A stretch of DNA of 15,671 nucleotides from Parcubacteria group bacterium GW2011_GWA2_45_30 (GCA_001001625.1 LCKU01000010.1:1-15671); one strand, 5' to 3'. Numbered from the stretch's first letter, positions 5,609 through 13,321 are shown. Program-made: numbers and translations. Notes: a model not told the origin generated them from the sequence alone.

Positions 5609-5883
5609 AATAAGAGACCGTTGAATAAATACCCTAAAACGTCATTCTGAGGGAGCAAAGCGAGTCCTGAGCGACAGCGAAGGAACCCTCTGCAATATAG
5701 TTGGATCCTTCACTACGTTCAGGATGACCTCCGGGGTCAGATTCTTAGCGGAGTTTACCTTTAGATTCTTCACGGAGTCTGCCCTGGGATGTTTCGCTTC
5801 GTTCAACATGACAACTGAAGGGTTCAGAATGACGGACGAAGAACTCAGAATGACTTAAAACAATTATTCAATGGTCTCAATAA
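5609..5883. mobile_element. MITE-like element with terminal inverted repeats and probable 5-bp target duplication
   Basis: The outer inverted repeats are 5614-5628 and 5864-5878 and match at 14 of 15 positions (GAGACCGTTGAATAA type). Just inside are perfect 11-bp inverted repeats, GTCATTCTGAG (5641-5651) and CTCAGAATGAC (5844-5854). AATAA directly flanks both ends (5609-5613 and 5879-5883), as a target-site duplication would. The inside is filled with degenerate palindromic units of the type GATTCTTC / GTTCAGAATGAC in both orientations. No protein is encoded, so it would be non-autonomous. The right end lies 10 nt before the htrA start. Confidence 0.75.
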
Positions 5884-5888
5884 ATATC

Positions 5889-7205
5889 ATGGGTGATAAT
5901 GAAGAAAAAAATAAAAATCTACAGGCCCTGAATGAAAATCAGCCCACCACCCGGCAGGTTGCGGTATTTACTGTTGTGTTGAGTTTTATCGTGTCTATCA
6001 TCGGCACGGTTTTGGCTTTGGGGGTTTTTGGTCCTTTGTTTGGAGTGGGAGAGGAGGGCGGCAGTCCGCTTGTATTCAATAAGCCCGGAATTTTGGAAAG
6101 GATCGTAGAAAGGGTTTCCGAACCCAAAGAAATACAGGAAACCGTTTTACGCCAAGATGAACTGGTGATAAATGTGGTGGAATCGGTCTCTCCGGCGGTG
6201 GTCAGCGTGGTTGCGACTAAAGATGTTCCGGTAATTGAGCAGTTTTTTATTGATCCTTTCGGAGGCGATCCATTTTTTGAGAGATTTTTCGGGGACGGAG
6301 GTTCCGGATTTCAAATTCCGCAACTTCGACAAAAAGGCACGGAAAAGCGAGAGGTGTCTTCCGGCACCGGATTTATTGTATCGGCTGAAGGACATATTGT
6401 GACCAATAAGCATGTGGTCTCCGATGCCGAAGCGGAATACACGGTGCTTTTCAACGATGGTAAAAAGGGTCCGGCCAAAATCTTGGCGCGCGATCCGATA
6501 CATGATATGGCGGTTTTAAAGATAGAAGGATCCGGATATCCGGCACTGCGTCTGGGCGATTCATCCCAGATTAAGATAGGACAGACGGCAATTGCCATTG
6601 GAAATGCGCTTGGGGAATTTCGCAATACGGTTTCGGTCGGAGTTATCTCGGGTTTGCAAAGAAGCATAGTCGCCGAAGGAGGATCTACCGGTCCGGAAAC
6701 ATTGCAGGAATTGATTCAGACCGATGCGGCCATTAATCCGGGTAATTCCGGCGGCCCGCTTCTTAATTTAAGAGGGGAGGTGGTGGGAATAAATACGGCC
6801 GTGGCGCGCGGTGCCGAGAATATTGGTTTTGCCATTCCGGTAAATAAAGTTAAGCGCGCCATTGAAAGCGTACGTGCCAGCGGCCGGATAATTTATCCGT
6901 TTCTCGGCGTGCGCTACGCGCTGATTACTAAAGAACGGGCGGCGGAGGAGAAACTCGGCCGTGATTATGGAGCGCTTCTGATTGCCGGGGATAAAGAACC
7001 CGCAGTAACATTGGGAGGTCCGGCGGATAAAGCCGGACTCAAAGCCGGGGATATTATTTTAGAAATAAACGGCGAGCGTATTGATCCGGAACATGCGCTG
7101 GCTGGTCTTGTGCAAAAGTATCAGGTAGGGGATGAAGTTACGCTTAAAGTTTTTCGGGAAGGCAAAGAGATGGAGGTGAAGGTGAAGTTGGATGAACGGA
7201 AATAA
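5889..7205 (+). CDS. HtrA/DegP-type serine protease, membrane-anchored, one PDZ domain
   Basis: This envelope protease degrades or refolds damaged proteins outside the cytoplasmic membrane. From the ATG at 5889 it is 438 residues: short cytoplasmic tail, one membrane segment (about 24-48), linker, trypsin-like domain and a single C-terminal PDZ domain (about 335-430, with GPADKAGLKAGDIILEINGE). The catalytic triad is complete: His in TNKHVV (H175), Asp in HDMAVLKI (D206) and Ser in GNSGGPLL (S287). One PDZ rather than two resembles the DegS/HtrA-like anchored forms. An in-frame ATG at 5871 lies inside the terminal repeat of the MITE-like element, so the 5889 start is preferred. The insertion must have replaced whatever promoter lay directly upstream. 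Confidence 0.95.
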   Translation: MGDNEEKNKNLQALNENQPTTRQVAVFTVVLSFIVSIIGTVLALGVFGPLFGVGEEGGSPLVFNKPGILERIVERVSEPKEIQETVLRQDELVINVVESVSPAVVSVVATKDVPVIEQFFIDPFGGDPFFERFFGDGGSGFQIPQLRQKGTEKREVSSGTGFIVSAEGHIVTNKHVVSDAEAEYTVLFNDGKKGPAKILARDPIHDMAVLKIEGSGYPALRLGDSSQIKIGQTAIAIGNALGEFRNTVSVGVISGLQRSIVAEGGSTGPETLQELIQTDAAINPGNSGGPLLNLRGEVVGINTAVARGAENIGFAIPVNKVKRAIESVRASGRIIYPFLGVRYALITKERAAEEKLGRDYGALLIAGDKEPAVTLGGPADKAGLKAGDIILEINGERIDPEHALAGLVQKYQVGDEVTLKVFREGKEMEVKVKLDERK

Positions 7206-7276
7206 TACACTCGGTATCATACGTTTTTTAACGGGCTTCAGCCGCTCCAGCGGTGGCCTGCAGGGTCGGCGAGCCA

Positions 7277-7296
7277 CTCGCGCGAATTCGCGCGAG
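7277..7296. repeat. Perfect GC-rich palindrome in the htrA to DUF5667 gap
   Basis: CTCGCGCG and CGCGCGAG flank a central AATT, giving a self-complementary 20-mer that can form an 8-bp hairpin with an AATT loop. It lies in the 227-nt gap after htrA. There is no T-run, so it is not a standard terminator. The same gap also holds a smaller CCGCT/AGCGG hairpin near 7238-7249 and tandem GGAGG motifs at 7344-7356. Otherwise I see nothing in this gap except the promoter below. Confidence 0.7.
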
Positions 7297-7396
7297 ACCA
7301 AGCTGGCGCGCTTTCCATTGCCTCACTTATTTTATTTCTTTACGGAGGAACGGAGGACGAAATGTGCAACACTCGGTGTTTAACATCCTTGGAAAG

Positions 7397-7425
7397 TTGC
7401 GGAAATATGAAAAAAGTGCTATAAT
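7397..7425 (+). promoter_or_regulatory. Leaderless-type promoter of the DUF5667 gene
   Basis: TTGCGG (7397-7402) is followed by a 17-nt spacer and TATAAT (7420-7425) with the extended TGc in front. Transcription should start at about 7431-7433, which coincides with the ATGATG start of the gene, so the mRNA would have essentially no 5' leader. Confidence 0.75.
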
Positions 7426-7432
7426 ATTCATG

Positions 7433-9199
7433 ATGAAAAGTTTCTCCGCAATCATATTGGTTTTGCTATTGCTGGTCGTTGTTTCTTTGCCCTTCTCCGT
7501 GTCAGCTGCAACAAGTCCGGGCATAAAACCCGGGAGTTTCTTTTATTTTTTTGATACTGCTTTTGAAAAAATAGGATTATTTTTTACATTCAATCCGGAA
7601 AAGAAAGCAAGGAAGGCGTTGGAGTATGCTGATGAGCGATTAGCCGAAGCGGAGGCGGTTGCCGGAGATGATAATCTCGAGGCCGTGAAAACAGCAGTAA
7701 CAAATTATGAGAGCAATATGGCTTTTGCGGCGGAAAAAGCAAAAGATGTTGGAGATAAAGAAAAAGCCAAAGCGTTGTTGACTTCAATTGCCGATAACAC
7801 CTCAAAACACCAGGAAGTTTTAACGGCTGTTTTGGTAAAAGTGCCTGACGAGGCAAAGGAAGCAATAATAAGGGCAATTGAAGCAAGCCGAAGGGGGCAG
7901 GCGGAAGCAATTAAAAAAATCGTCGAGCTAAAAGGCGAGGTTGAACAATTAAAGCAAGAAGTAACTGACTTGAAGGTTAAAGACGAGGAACGAGAAAAAA
8001 TGATTGAGGAGCTGAGTAGGCGGAAGCCACAAAGCACGTCAACGCCAGCATTTATGCCAGTTCAATCTTACACTTCTAAAACTTCAGAAATTACTCCAGC
8101 TCTTAAATCAGAAGCGACCAAGGCCCCAACAAAAACTGACGAGCCACAGGTTACACCTCTAGTTAATCAAACACAAGATAACAATACCAGCGCGACCACA
8201 CTGCCACCTTCGCCAACGCCTCTCCCCGTTACGCCACCGCCAGCAACCCATCAGATAGAAGCACTTGAAATTACATCGGCGGGTGCCGTGCCTGATGTAA
8301 TTTCGGCCCGAATTGAATGGCAAACAAATAATCCAACCGAAAGTAAATTATATCTTTCTGGCGGTGGTCTAACCTCAAAACTATTCGCTTCAGAGGCCGG
8401 TTATGCTACTAAACATTTTGCGAGCATAAACCAGCTTACGCCTATGACTGATTATTCCTTCCAAATTACGGCTATCGGCAATGCGGGTTTTGAAAGTTTT
8501 TGGGGAAGCTTCAAGACAAAAACACCGCCACCAACAATAAAATTTAACCAAATATCCCAAAATGTGAGTTTGGGAGTTCAGGGTTTCAAAATTTCTTGGA
8601 TATCGGGTTATGTTGACTCTTGTTCAGCATTTGGAGCGTGGAGTGGCTCAAAACCTATAAATGGCGAAGAAATTTTATCATTCAATCAAGCTGGAGATTA
8701 TACCCATACATTGACTTGTGCCGGAAAAAATGGAGAGAGTGTCAGTGGAAGTATTGTTATTACGGTTTTAGAGATGCAACCTACCATTAAGGTGTCTCTT
8801 TCTCCTACTAATCCCTTGGGTAAAAATATCGCCAAGGGAGAAAAAGGAGTTACGGTTTTGGGACTCGATATTGAATCAAATAATGAAAACGTTAAAATAA
8901 ATAATCTCAAGATTAAGTTGGTTGGGACATCGTTTAGTAATTTACAAGATTTGAAGGTTAAAGTTGGAGGACAGCTATACAGTGTGGAATCCACGGACGG
9001 AGATATTAAAATTTATGTTCTGAACTACACATTAAGTCAATTATCTATCCAGGTTCTCGTGCAGGCCGATATCGCACCGACCGCAAATAGTGATTCTTTC
9101 CATGTTGAGATTATTGAGGTATGGAGAATAAATACAGTTACTGGGGAAAGCGCTAAGACTTCTGACGTTATAACTGGAAATACATTCACCATTTATTAA
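7433..9199 (+). CDS. Exported DUF5667-type surface protein, truncated by in-frame TAA
   Basis: The 588-residue product has a signal peptide (hydrophobic core 7-22, cleavage likely after SVSA at 25), a DUF5667-type helical domain (about 30-150, with PGSFFYFFDTAFEKIG), a coiled coil (about 155-200), a Pro/Thr/Ser-rich linker (200-272), a fibronectin-III-like domain (277-364), a second beta domain with a Cys pair (366-447), and a C-terminal beta domain (450-588). DUF5667 proteins are typical of Patescibacteria; their function is unknown. The layout suggests a cell-surface or S-layer-like protein with a stalk. Start 7433 fits the promoter with a 7-nt gap; ATG 7430 is equally possible. Longer readings from 7253 add non-protein-like sequence before the signal peptide. 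The TAA at 9197-9199 interrupts a frame that stays open to 9715. Confidence 0.85.
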   Translation: MKSFSAIILVLLLLVVVSLPFSVSAATSPGIKPGSFFYFFDTAFEKIGLFFTFNPEKKARKALEYADERLAEAEAVAGDDNLEAVKTAVTNYESNMAFAAEKAKDVGDKEKAKALLTSIADNTSKHQEVLTAVLVKVPDEAKEAIIRAIEASRRGQAEAIKKIVELKGEVEQLKQEVTDLKVKDEEREKMIEELSRRKPQSTSTPAFMPVQSYTSKTSEITPALKSEATKAPTKTDEPQVTPLVNQTQDNNTSATTLPPSPTPLPVTPPPATHQIEALEITSAGAVPDVISARIEWQTNNPTESKLYLSGGGLTSKLFASEAGYATKHFASINQLTPMTDYSFQITAIGNAGFESFWGSFKTKTPPPTIKFNQISQNVSLGVQGFKISWISGYVDSCSAFGAWSGSKPINGEEILSFNQAGDYTHTLTCAGKNGESVSGSIVITVLEMQPTIKVSLSPTNPLGKNIAKGEKGVTVLGLDIESNNENVKINNLKIKLVGTSFSNLQDLKVKVGGQLYSVESTDGDIKIYVLNYTLSQLSIQVLVQADIAPTANSDSFHVEIIEVWRINTVTGESAKTSDVITGNTFTIY

Positions 9200-9715
9200 C
9201 CGCCGATTACTAATAATTCGCCAATCTTATCGTTGGCACCAAATACAGTTTTTGGATTGACCAACAATCAATGCGAAAGTGGATGTTCTTGTATCGGAAC
9301 AATACTACGCTTTGACGCAAAAAATAATCCTTTCTCAATATTAAAGCTCGCCATGACATTTGATGGTGTAAGCGAATCGGATATTAAAAATGTAAAACTT
9401 CTATGGGGTGGAAATGTCTATTACAATTTATATCCCACAGCCACGAACTCAGCGACTGGTCAAAAAATCGCATATATTGAGGGGAATAAGATTATTTTTC
9501 AAAACTTTAGTCCATACGAATTAACCCATGTTAATCCAAACGAAATTCTAGACCTAACCGTAAAATTTGAATCTAATCCGACTGGAATTGGAAAAACTAT
9601 TCGCATAGATTTAGTGAATCCGCTCACAGATATTACAGCTTCGAATTATGAAACGGGACTGGTTTTATCAGTGGACGGCTCGGCTGTTGGTAGCACCATA
9701 TTTATTAACAGATAG
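9200..9715 (+). pseudogene. In-frame continuation of the DUF5667 surface protein after the TAA
   Basis: Directly after the TAA the same frame stays open for 171 codons. It begins PPITNNSPILSLAPNTVFGL and encodes another beta-rich domain (for example DIKNVKLLWGGNVYY and NPNEILDLTVKFESN) that resembles the preceding domain (NLQDLKVKVGGQLYS and LSIQVLVQADI). It has no signal peptide, no ATG near its beginning (only a TTG at 9233) and no ribosome binding site, so it is unlikely to be an independent gene. It is best read as the last domain of one 759-residue protein cut by a nonsense mutation, an assembly error or a readthrough site. A Cys-rich patch (NQCESGCSC) opens the domain. Confidence 0.65.
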
Positions 9716-9724
9716 TAGATTAAA

Positions 9725-10387
9725 ATGCTCTTGAATGATATTCTTTGGAACTTTATTGTTAAGAAAGATAGTAGTTATTTTGAGAAATATCTCGATTTTA
9801 TTAAAACCACAGTTCAACAAGACGAGGAACGGGTAAAGCAAGAGGAAGCGAAAATCAGTAAAGTAGTTACAGAAAAAGAAGAAGTTACCGACGAAAACAA
9901 TTTCATATCCGTGGATGATTATTTGGCCGATTTATTTGGAGATCACAAGCAACTGGAACAGATAATGTATCGATCTTTTGTGATTAGTATTTTTGCTTTT
10001 ATAGAAGCGAAAATTGTTGATCTTTGTAAACATATCAAGGAAGAAAGGGTACAGTTATTTTCCTACACTGATTTGTCTGGTGCACGTGGAATTGGTCAAG
10101 CAGTTAAATATTTAGAAAAAGTGTTGATGTTGGACAAGTTTCCTATCAACAATAAACTCTATGATGAATTTAATATTGCTCATAAAATAAGAAATTATCT
10201 TGTGCACGAAGAAGGAAAAATCAAATCAGAAGATACAATTAAGATAAAAATAAATAAGACGCATCCAAATATATTGCATATTGATCAATCGGGGGAGATA
10301 ATAATTACATTTGAATATGCAAAATCACTCATTGCGCTCAATAAAAATATTTGTAATGAAATTTCACAGAATTTGAAATCTCATTAA
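9725..10387 (+). CDS. HEPN-like domain protein, candidate ribonuclease
   Basis: This 220-residue protein has a charged N-terminal half (coiled coil at about 30-55) and a helical C-terminal domain with the pattern SFVISIFAFIEAKIVDLCKHI ... FNIAHKIRNYLVHEEGK. R156-N-Y-L-V-H161 is the R-x4-6-H motif of HEPN ribonucleases, used by many toxins and antiviral effectors to cut RNA. The last 50 residues look beta-rich. It starts 9 nt after the previous frame ends and has no Shine-Dalgarno site. No MNT-type nucleotidyltransferase partner is adjacent. Assignment to HEPN rests on the motif and the helical pattern, not on a named subfamily. Confidence 0.65.
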   Translation: MLLNDILWNFIVKKDSSYFEKYLDFIKTTVQQDEERVKQEEAKISKVVTEKEEVTDENNFISVDDYLADLFGDHKQLEQIMYRSFVISIFAFIEAKIVDLCKHIKEERVQLFSYTDLSGARGIGQAVKYLEKVLMLDKFPINNKLYDEFNIAHKIRNYLVHEEGKIKSEDTIKIKINKTHPNILHIDQSGEIIITFEYAKSLIALNKNICNEISQNLKSH

Positions 10388-10464
10388 TTTTTCCGCAACC
10401 ATTTCCCGGTGAGCGGGCCCCGGAAATATCCAGATTTTGTAGGGAACTACGAGGCGAGCAAAAA

Positions 10465-10662
10465 ATGGAGGGGAGAGTTGAAATCAAGCGAAGGATCGCG
10501 CGGTGGATGCATGCTACGGAAAGCATTTGTTTAAATCCGAAGCCGGACGCTGGAATTTTTATTTCGGCGGTACGAAAAGTATATAAAGGAGTTATGGCAG
10601 AATACGTAACTAATATGTGGCGAAGGGGTGTGGATAGATTTTTTGGAAAGTTAGTGCTCTAA
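10465..10662 (+). CDS. Doubtful small ORF, 65 residues
   Basis: A basic 65-residue reading frame lies in the 357-nt gap between the HEPN-like and Panacea genes. I recognise nothing in it. Support is weak: GAGG stands about 11 nt before the ATG, and AAGGAG stands only 2 nt before an internal ATG at 10594. Another frame over the same stretch is also open for some 40 codons, so this could equally be remnant or non-coding sequence. The gap also holds an imperfect hairpin near 10402-10429 without a T-run. Confidence 0.2.
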   Translation: MEGRVEIKRRIARWMHATESICLNPKPDAGIFISAVRKVYKGVMAEYVTNMWRRGVDRFFGKLVL

Positions 10663-10708
10663 AGATTAAGATAAGTATAGATGGGGCTTGCGCGCCGAAC
10701 TCAATCAC

Positions 10709-10737
10709 TTGTAATTTAAGTTAATTTATGTTATAAT
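10709..10737 (+). promoter_or_regulatory. Leaderless-type promoter of the Panacea antitoxin gene
   Basis: TTGTAA (10709-10714), a 17-nt spacer and TATAAT (10732-10737) with an extended TGt immediately in front. The -10 box ends 7 nt before the ATG at 10745, so transcription should start at or next to the start codon. Confidence 0.75.
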
Positions 10738-10744
10738 AAAGAAA

Positions 10745-11281
10745 ATGAACTACGACAAGAAAAAATTTAAAAACGCAGTTGTTTTTTTGGCAAAAAATGG
10801 AGGTTGGGACGTGGGCAAGAAAAAACTTGCTAAACTTTTATACTTTATTGATTTCACTCTATATGAACTTCGTAAAAAATCTTTAACCGAAATGCCATAT
10901 GCTAAAATGGATTACGGTCCAATGCCCGAACCAAAAACTTTTTATGCGGCACTGGGCGATCTGCAAAAGACTGGAGTAATAAATATAGAGGAGCGAAATT
11001 CTGTTGGTCTTGAAAGAATTGTAACTCAAGAAAAAGTAGATATGGATGTTTTTGACGAAGAAGAATTGAAGGTTATGAATCAGGTTGTGGAAAAGTACCG
11101 TGCCGAGAGCGCGGGAAATCTTGAAAAAATAGCTCAGTCAGAACCACCCTATAAAATGGTTGAATACGGGGAGCAGATCCCTTATTATTTGTCATTTTAT
11201 CGTAACAGTTTTGGTGAAATGGACATCGATGACACGAGTTCTGATACACCGGAATATTTGATGATATCGCTTTATGCGTAA
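10745..11281 (+). CDS. Panacea-domain (SocA-like, DUF4065) antitoxin
   Basis: This 178-residue protein carries the Panacea signature KKLAKLLYFIDFTLYELRKK (about 26-45) followed by YAKMDYGPMPEP (about 52-63) and the helical LGDLQKTGVI segment. Panacea domains act as antitoxins (PanA) that neutralise many unrelated toxins by direct binding. Here a small candidate toxin gene follows after 32 nt, the usual two-gene layout. The acidic C-terminal half (about 95-178) may hold the toxin-specific contacts. Its own leaderless-type promoter is well formed, so antitoxin translation should not need a Shine-Dalgarno site. Confidence 0.85.
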   Translation: MNYDKKKFKNAVVFLAKNGGWDVGKKKLAKLLYFIDFTLYELRKKSLTEMPYAKMDYGPMPEPKTFYAALGDLQKTGVINIEERNSVGLERIVTQEKVDMDVFDEEELKVMNQVVEKYRAESAGNLEKIAQSEPPYKMVEYGEQIPYYLSFYRNSFGEMDIDDTSSDTPEYLMISLYA

Positions 11282-11300
11282 AGAAGCGTTGGTATCAAAG

Positions 11301-11322
11301 TCTCGGCACGGAAATGCCGAGA
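11301..11322 (+). promoter_or_regulatory. Hairpin covering the candidate toxin start codon
   Basis: TCTCGGCA (11301-11308) and TGCCGAGA (11315-11322) form a perfect 8-bp stem around a CGGAAA loop. The ATG of the toxin gene (11314-11316) has its A in the loop and its TG in the stem, so folding would hide the start codon. There is no T-run after it, so it is not a terminator. Confidence 0.65.
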
Positions 11323-11643
11323 ATTTCGCGTCTTTTACAGCAAGATAGCAGACTCCCCGGAGAGGGGACTTATTACTATATAAAATTACAACCGATTCAA
11401 AATCGGACTTTTCACGCTAGAATAAACCTCCCTGACGAAAACATGGGTAAGCGGGGAGGAGCAAGGATTATTTATGCAAAAGAAACGCTCGAAGTCGTTA
11501 AGATACTTTATGTGGGTGGCCACAAAGACCATCGTTATACCGATAATCATTTCATGACCACTTTGATTGAACAAAGATATTCAGAAGAGAGGTTTATTGA
11601 ATATATAGACAACCTCGATTTTAATAATCACCCAAAAGAATAA
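11314..11643 (+). CDS. Candidate RelE/ParE-like toxin paired with the Panacea antitoxin
   Basis: This 109-residue basic protein follows the Panacea gene. Its core, RTFHARINLPDENMGK then GGARIIYAKETLEVVKILYVGGHKDHRY, resembles the beta-sheet core of RelE/ParE-type toxins (R-I-I-Y followed by a hydrophobic strand and a K/H-rich end). RelE proteins cut mRNA in the ribosome and ParE relatives poison gyrase; which applies cannot be told. The toxin label rests on this pattern plus gene order, so it is moderate. The start ATG sits in a hairpin and has no Shine-Dalgarno site, which should keep toxin levels low relative to the antitoxin. Confidence 0.6.
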   Translation: MPRISRLLQQDSRLPGEGTYYYIKLQPIQNRTFHARINLPDENMGKRGGARIIYAKETLEVVKILYVGGHKDHRYTDNHFMTTLIEQRYSEERFIEYIDNLDFNNHPKE

Positions 11644-11671
11644 GCTTACGTTGGTCAGGTTTATTAATTAT

Positions 11672-11703
11672 AAAAAATCGCCAAAAGGCGACGCCTTTGG
11701 CGA
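11672..11703 (-). terminator. Intrinsic terminator of gpmI
   Basis: Read on the minus strand, TCGCCAAAGGCG and CGCCTTTTGGCGA form a long stem with a one-base bulge and a minimal loop (11678-11703), followed by six T (11672-11677). It lies 24 nt after the gpmI stop codon. On the + strand it comes after the toxin gene but has no T-run on that side. Confidence 0.88.
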
Positions 11704-11727
11704 ATTAGTGGTTTTGATTGCTGTGGA

Positions 11728-13314
11728 TCACCGAGTAAGCAAAATTGAAAGCAAACTTTTTCCTGTCATCTCTTGCGGTTTTTTTATCCCCAGAATTTCC
11801 AGCAGAGTGGGCGCAATATCCGTTAAAATTCCGTCAATCTCGGATTTTTTTTGTAGGATTTCTTCTTTGGTACGCAGTTTTTCGCGCCGCAATTCTTTTG
11901 CCACCAGAAAAAACGGCACCGGGTTTACCGAATGTTTGGTGGTGGCTTCCCCGGTTAGAACATTTCGCTTGCGTTCAATGTTGCCGTGATCCGCGCAAAT
12001 CGCGAGCAGGGCGTCCGAATTTAATACAGCATTCATAATTTCTCCCAGACATTCATCCGCGGTTTCCACAGCCCGTACCGCAGCGTTAAAATCTCCGGAG
12101 TGTCCCACCATATCCGTGTTGGCAAAATTGGCTATTATCACGTCGAAATCGGTGAAACGCTCAAGAATTTTGGCCGTGATATCCCGCGTGCGCATTTCCG
12201 GAATTTCGTCATAGTGAGCCGCAACCAGCGAAGGAATTAAAATTCTTTCTTCATGCGGAAATGGATTTTCCTGTCCGCCGTTTAAAAAATACGTTACGTG
12301 CGCATACTTTTGGGTTTCGGCAATGTGAAGATGCGAGAGTCCGGCCTCGGCCAGTACCCGCGCCAACGGCCAGGCAATATTCAGTGTGGGAAATGCCGGC
12401 AGGGCGCCGGTTTCTTTTTGGTATTCGGTCATGGTGACCACCAATAGATTTTTAACGGACCCGTGCGGGAACTTGGCGAATTCCGGATCCGCAAAGGCCT
12501 GCGAAATCTCGCGCATGGAATCCTCGCGAAAATCGGAAAAAATAAGAGCGTCGTTTTCGCGAATAAGTCCGATCGGATTTCCGTCCGCTCCGGCTATGGC
12601 GGCCGGTTCCACAAATTCATCCGTAATATTTTGCGTATAGGATGCGGCAATATGCTGGGGGATTGAGGTTATTTTTTCTCCCAAGCCCTCGGTTAAAAGT
12701 TTATACGCTTTTTCCACGCGATCCCAGTTTGAATCGCGGTCCAGCGCAAAAAATCTGCCGATAACAGATGCCAGGCGCGCTTGGGGCCATTCTTTTTTCA
12801 TACGTTCCTCCAGCATCCCGATAAATTTGGCGCCCTCTTGCGGGTAGGCGTCTTTGCCGTCGGTAAAGACGTGAATAAAAACTTCCGGCACATTTTCACG
12901 CTTGGCAAGATCCAGCAGGGCGTAAAGATGGTCAATATAACTATGGACCGAACCGGAGGATATGAGTCCGGCAATATGCAGGCGCGAGCCGTGTGTTTTT
13001 ACATGCGCGGTTGCCTGCAAAAAGGCCTTGTTTTTGAAAAACGAGCCGTCATATATGGAATAGACGATTCGCGGCAGATGATGGTAAATTACGCGTCCCG
13101 CGCCAATGGTTAAATGTCCGACCTCGGAATTGCCGGATTCGCCCCAGGGGAGCCCGACCGCGACGCCGGATGCTTGTAGCAGGGTGAAGGGGAATTTTTT
13201 TTCCAACTCATCCAGAATCGGTTTTTTAGCAACTTCCACCGGATTGCCTACTTTTTCGGTTGATACCCCGAATCCGTCAAGGATTAGTAATATTAGCGGT
13301 TTGGGTTTTTGCAT
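11728..13314 (-). CDS. gpmI: 2,3-bisphosphoglycerate-independent phosphoglycerate mutase
   Basis: It interconverts 3- and 2-phosphoglycerate in glycolysis, using two manganese ions and a phosphoserine intermediate. From the ATG at 13312-13314 it is 528 residues, slightly longer than the usual ~510. Landmarks are the N-terminal LLILDGFG with metal-binding D13, the catalytic serine in GESGNSEVGH (S63), the phosphotransferase-domain motifs HVFTDGKDAYP and VIGRFFALDRD, the metal-binding NTDMVGHSGD segment, and ADHGNIE near the end. An upstream in-frame TTG at 13350 is unlikely because it lies in the -35 region. The promoter directly upstream is of the leaderless type. Confidence 0.96.
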   Translation of the reverse strand: MQKPKPLILLILDGFGVSTEKVGNPVEVAKKPILDELEKKFPFTLLQASGVAVGLPWGESGNSEVGHLTIGAGRVIYHHLPRIVYSIYDGSFFKNKAFLQATAHVKTHGSRLHIAGLISSGSVHSYIDHLYALLDLAKRENVPEVFIHVFTDGKDAYPQEGAKFIGMLEERMKKEWPQARLASVIGRFFALDRDSNWDRVEKAYKLLTEGLGEKITSIPQHIAASYTQNITDEFVEPAAIAGADGNPIGLIRENDALIFSDFREDSMREISQAFADPEFAKFPHGSVKNLLVVTMTEYQKETGALPAFPTLNIAWPLARVLAEAGLSHLHIAETQKYAHVTYFLNGGQENPFPHEERILIPSLVAAHYDEIPEMRTRDITAKILERFTDFDVIIANFANTDMVGHSGDFNAAVRAVETADECLGEIMNAVLNSDALLAICADHGNIERKRNVLTGEATTKHSVNPVPFFLVAKELRREKLRTKEEILQKKSEIDGILTDIAPTLLEILGIKKPQEMTGKSLLSILLTR

Positions 13315-13321
13315 GCAAGTA

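Noticed and set aside
7362..7424. 20-codon frame after GGAGG with ATG at 7362
   Set aside because: It has a good ribosome binding site, but it ends inside the -10 box of the next promoter and encodes no recognisable leader peptide.
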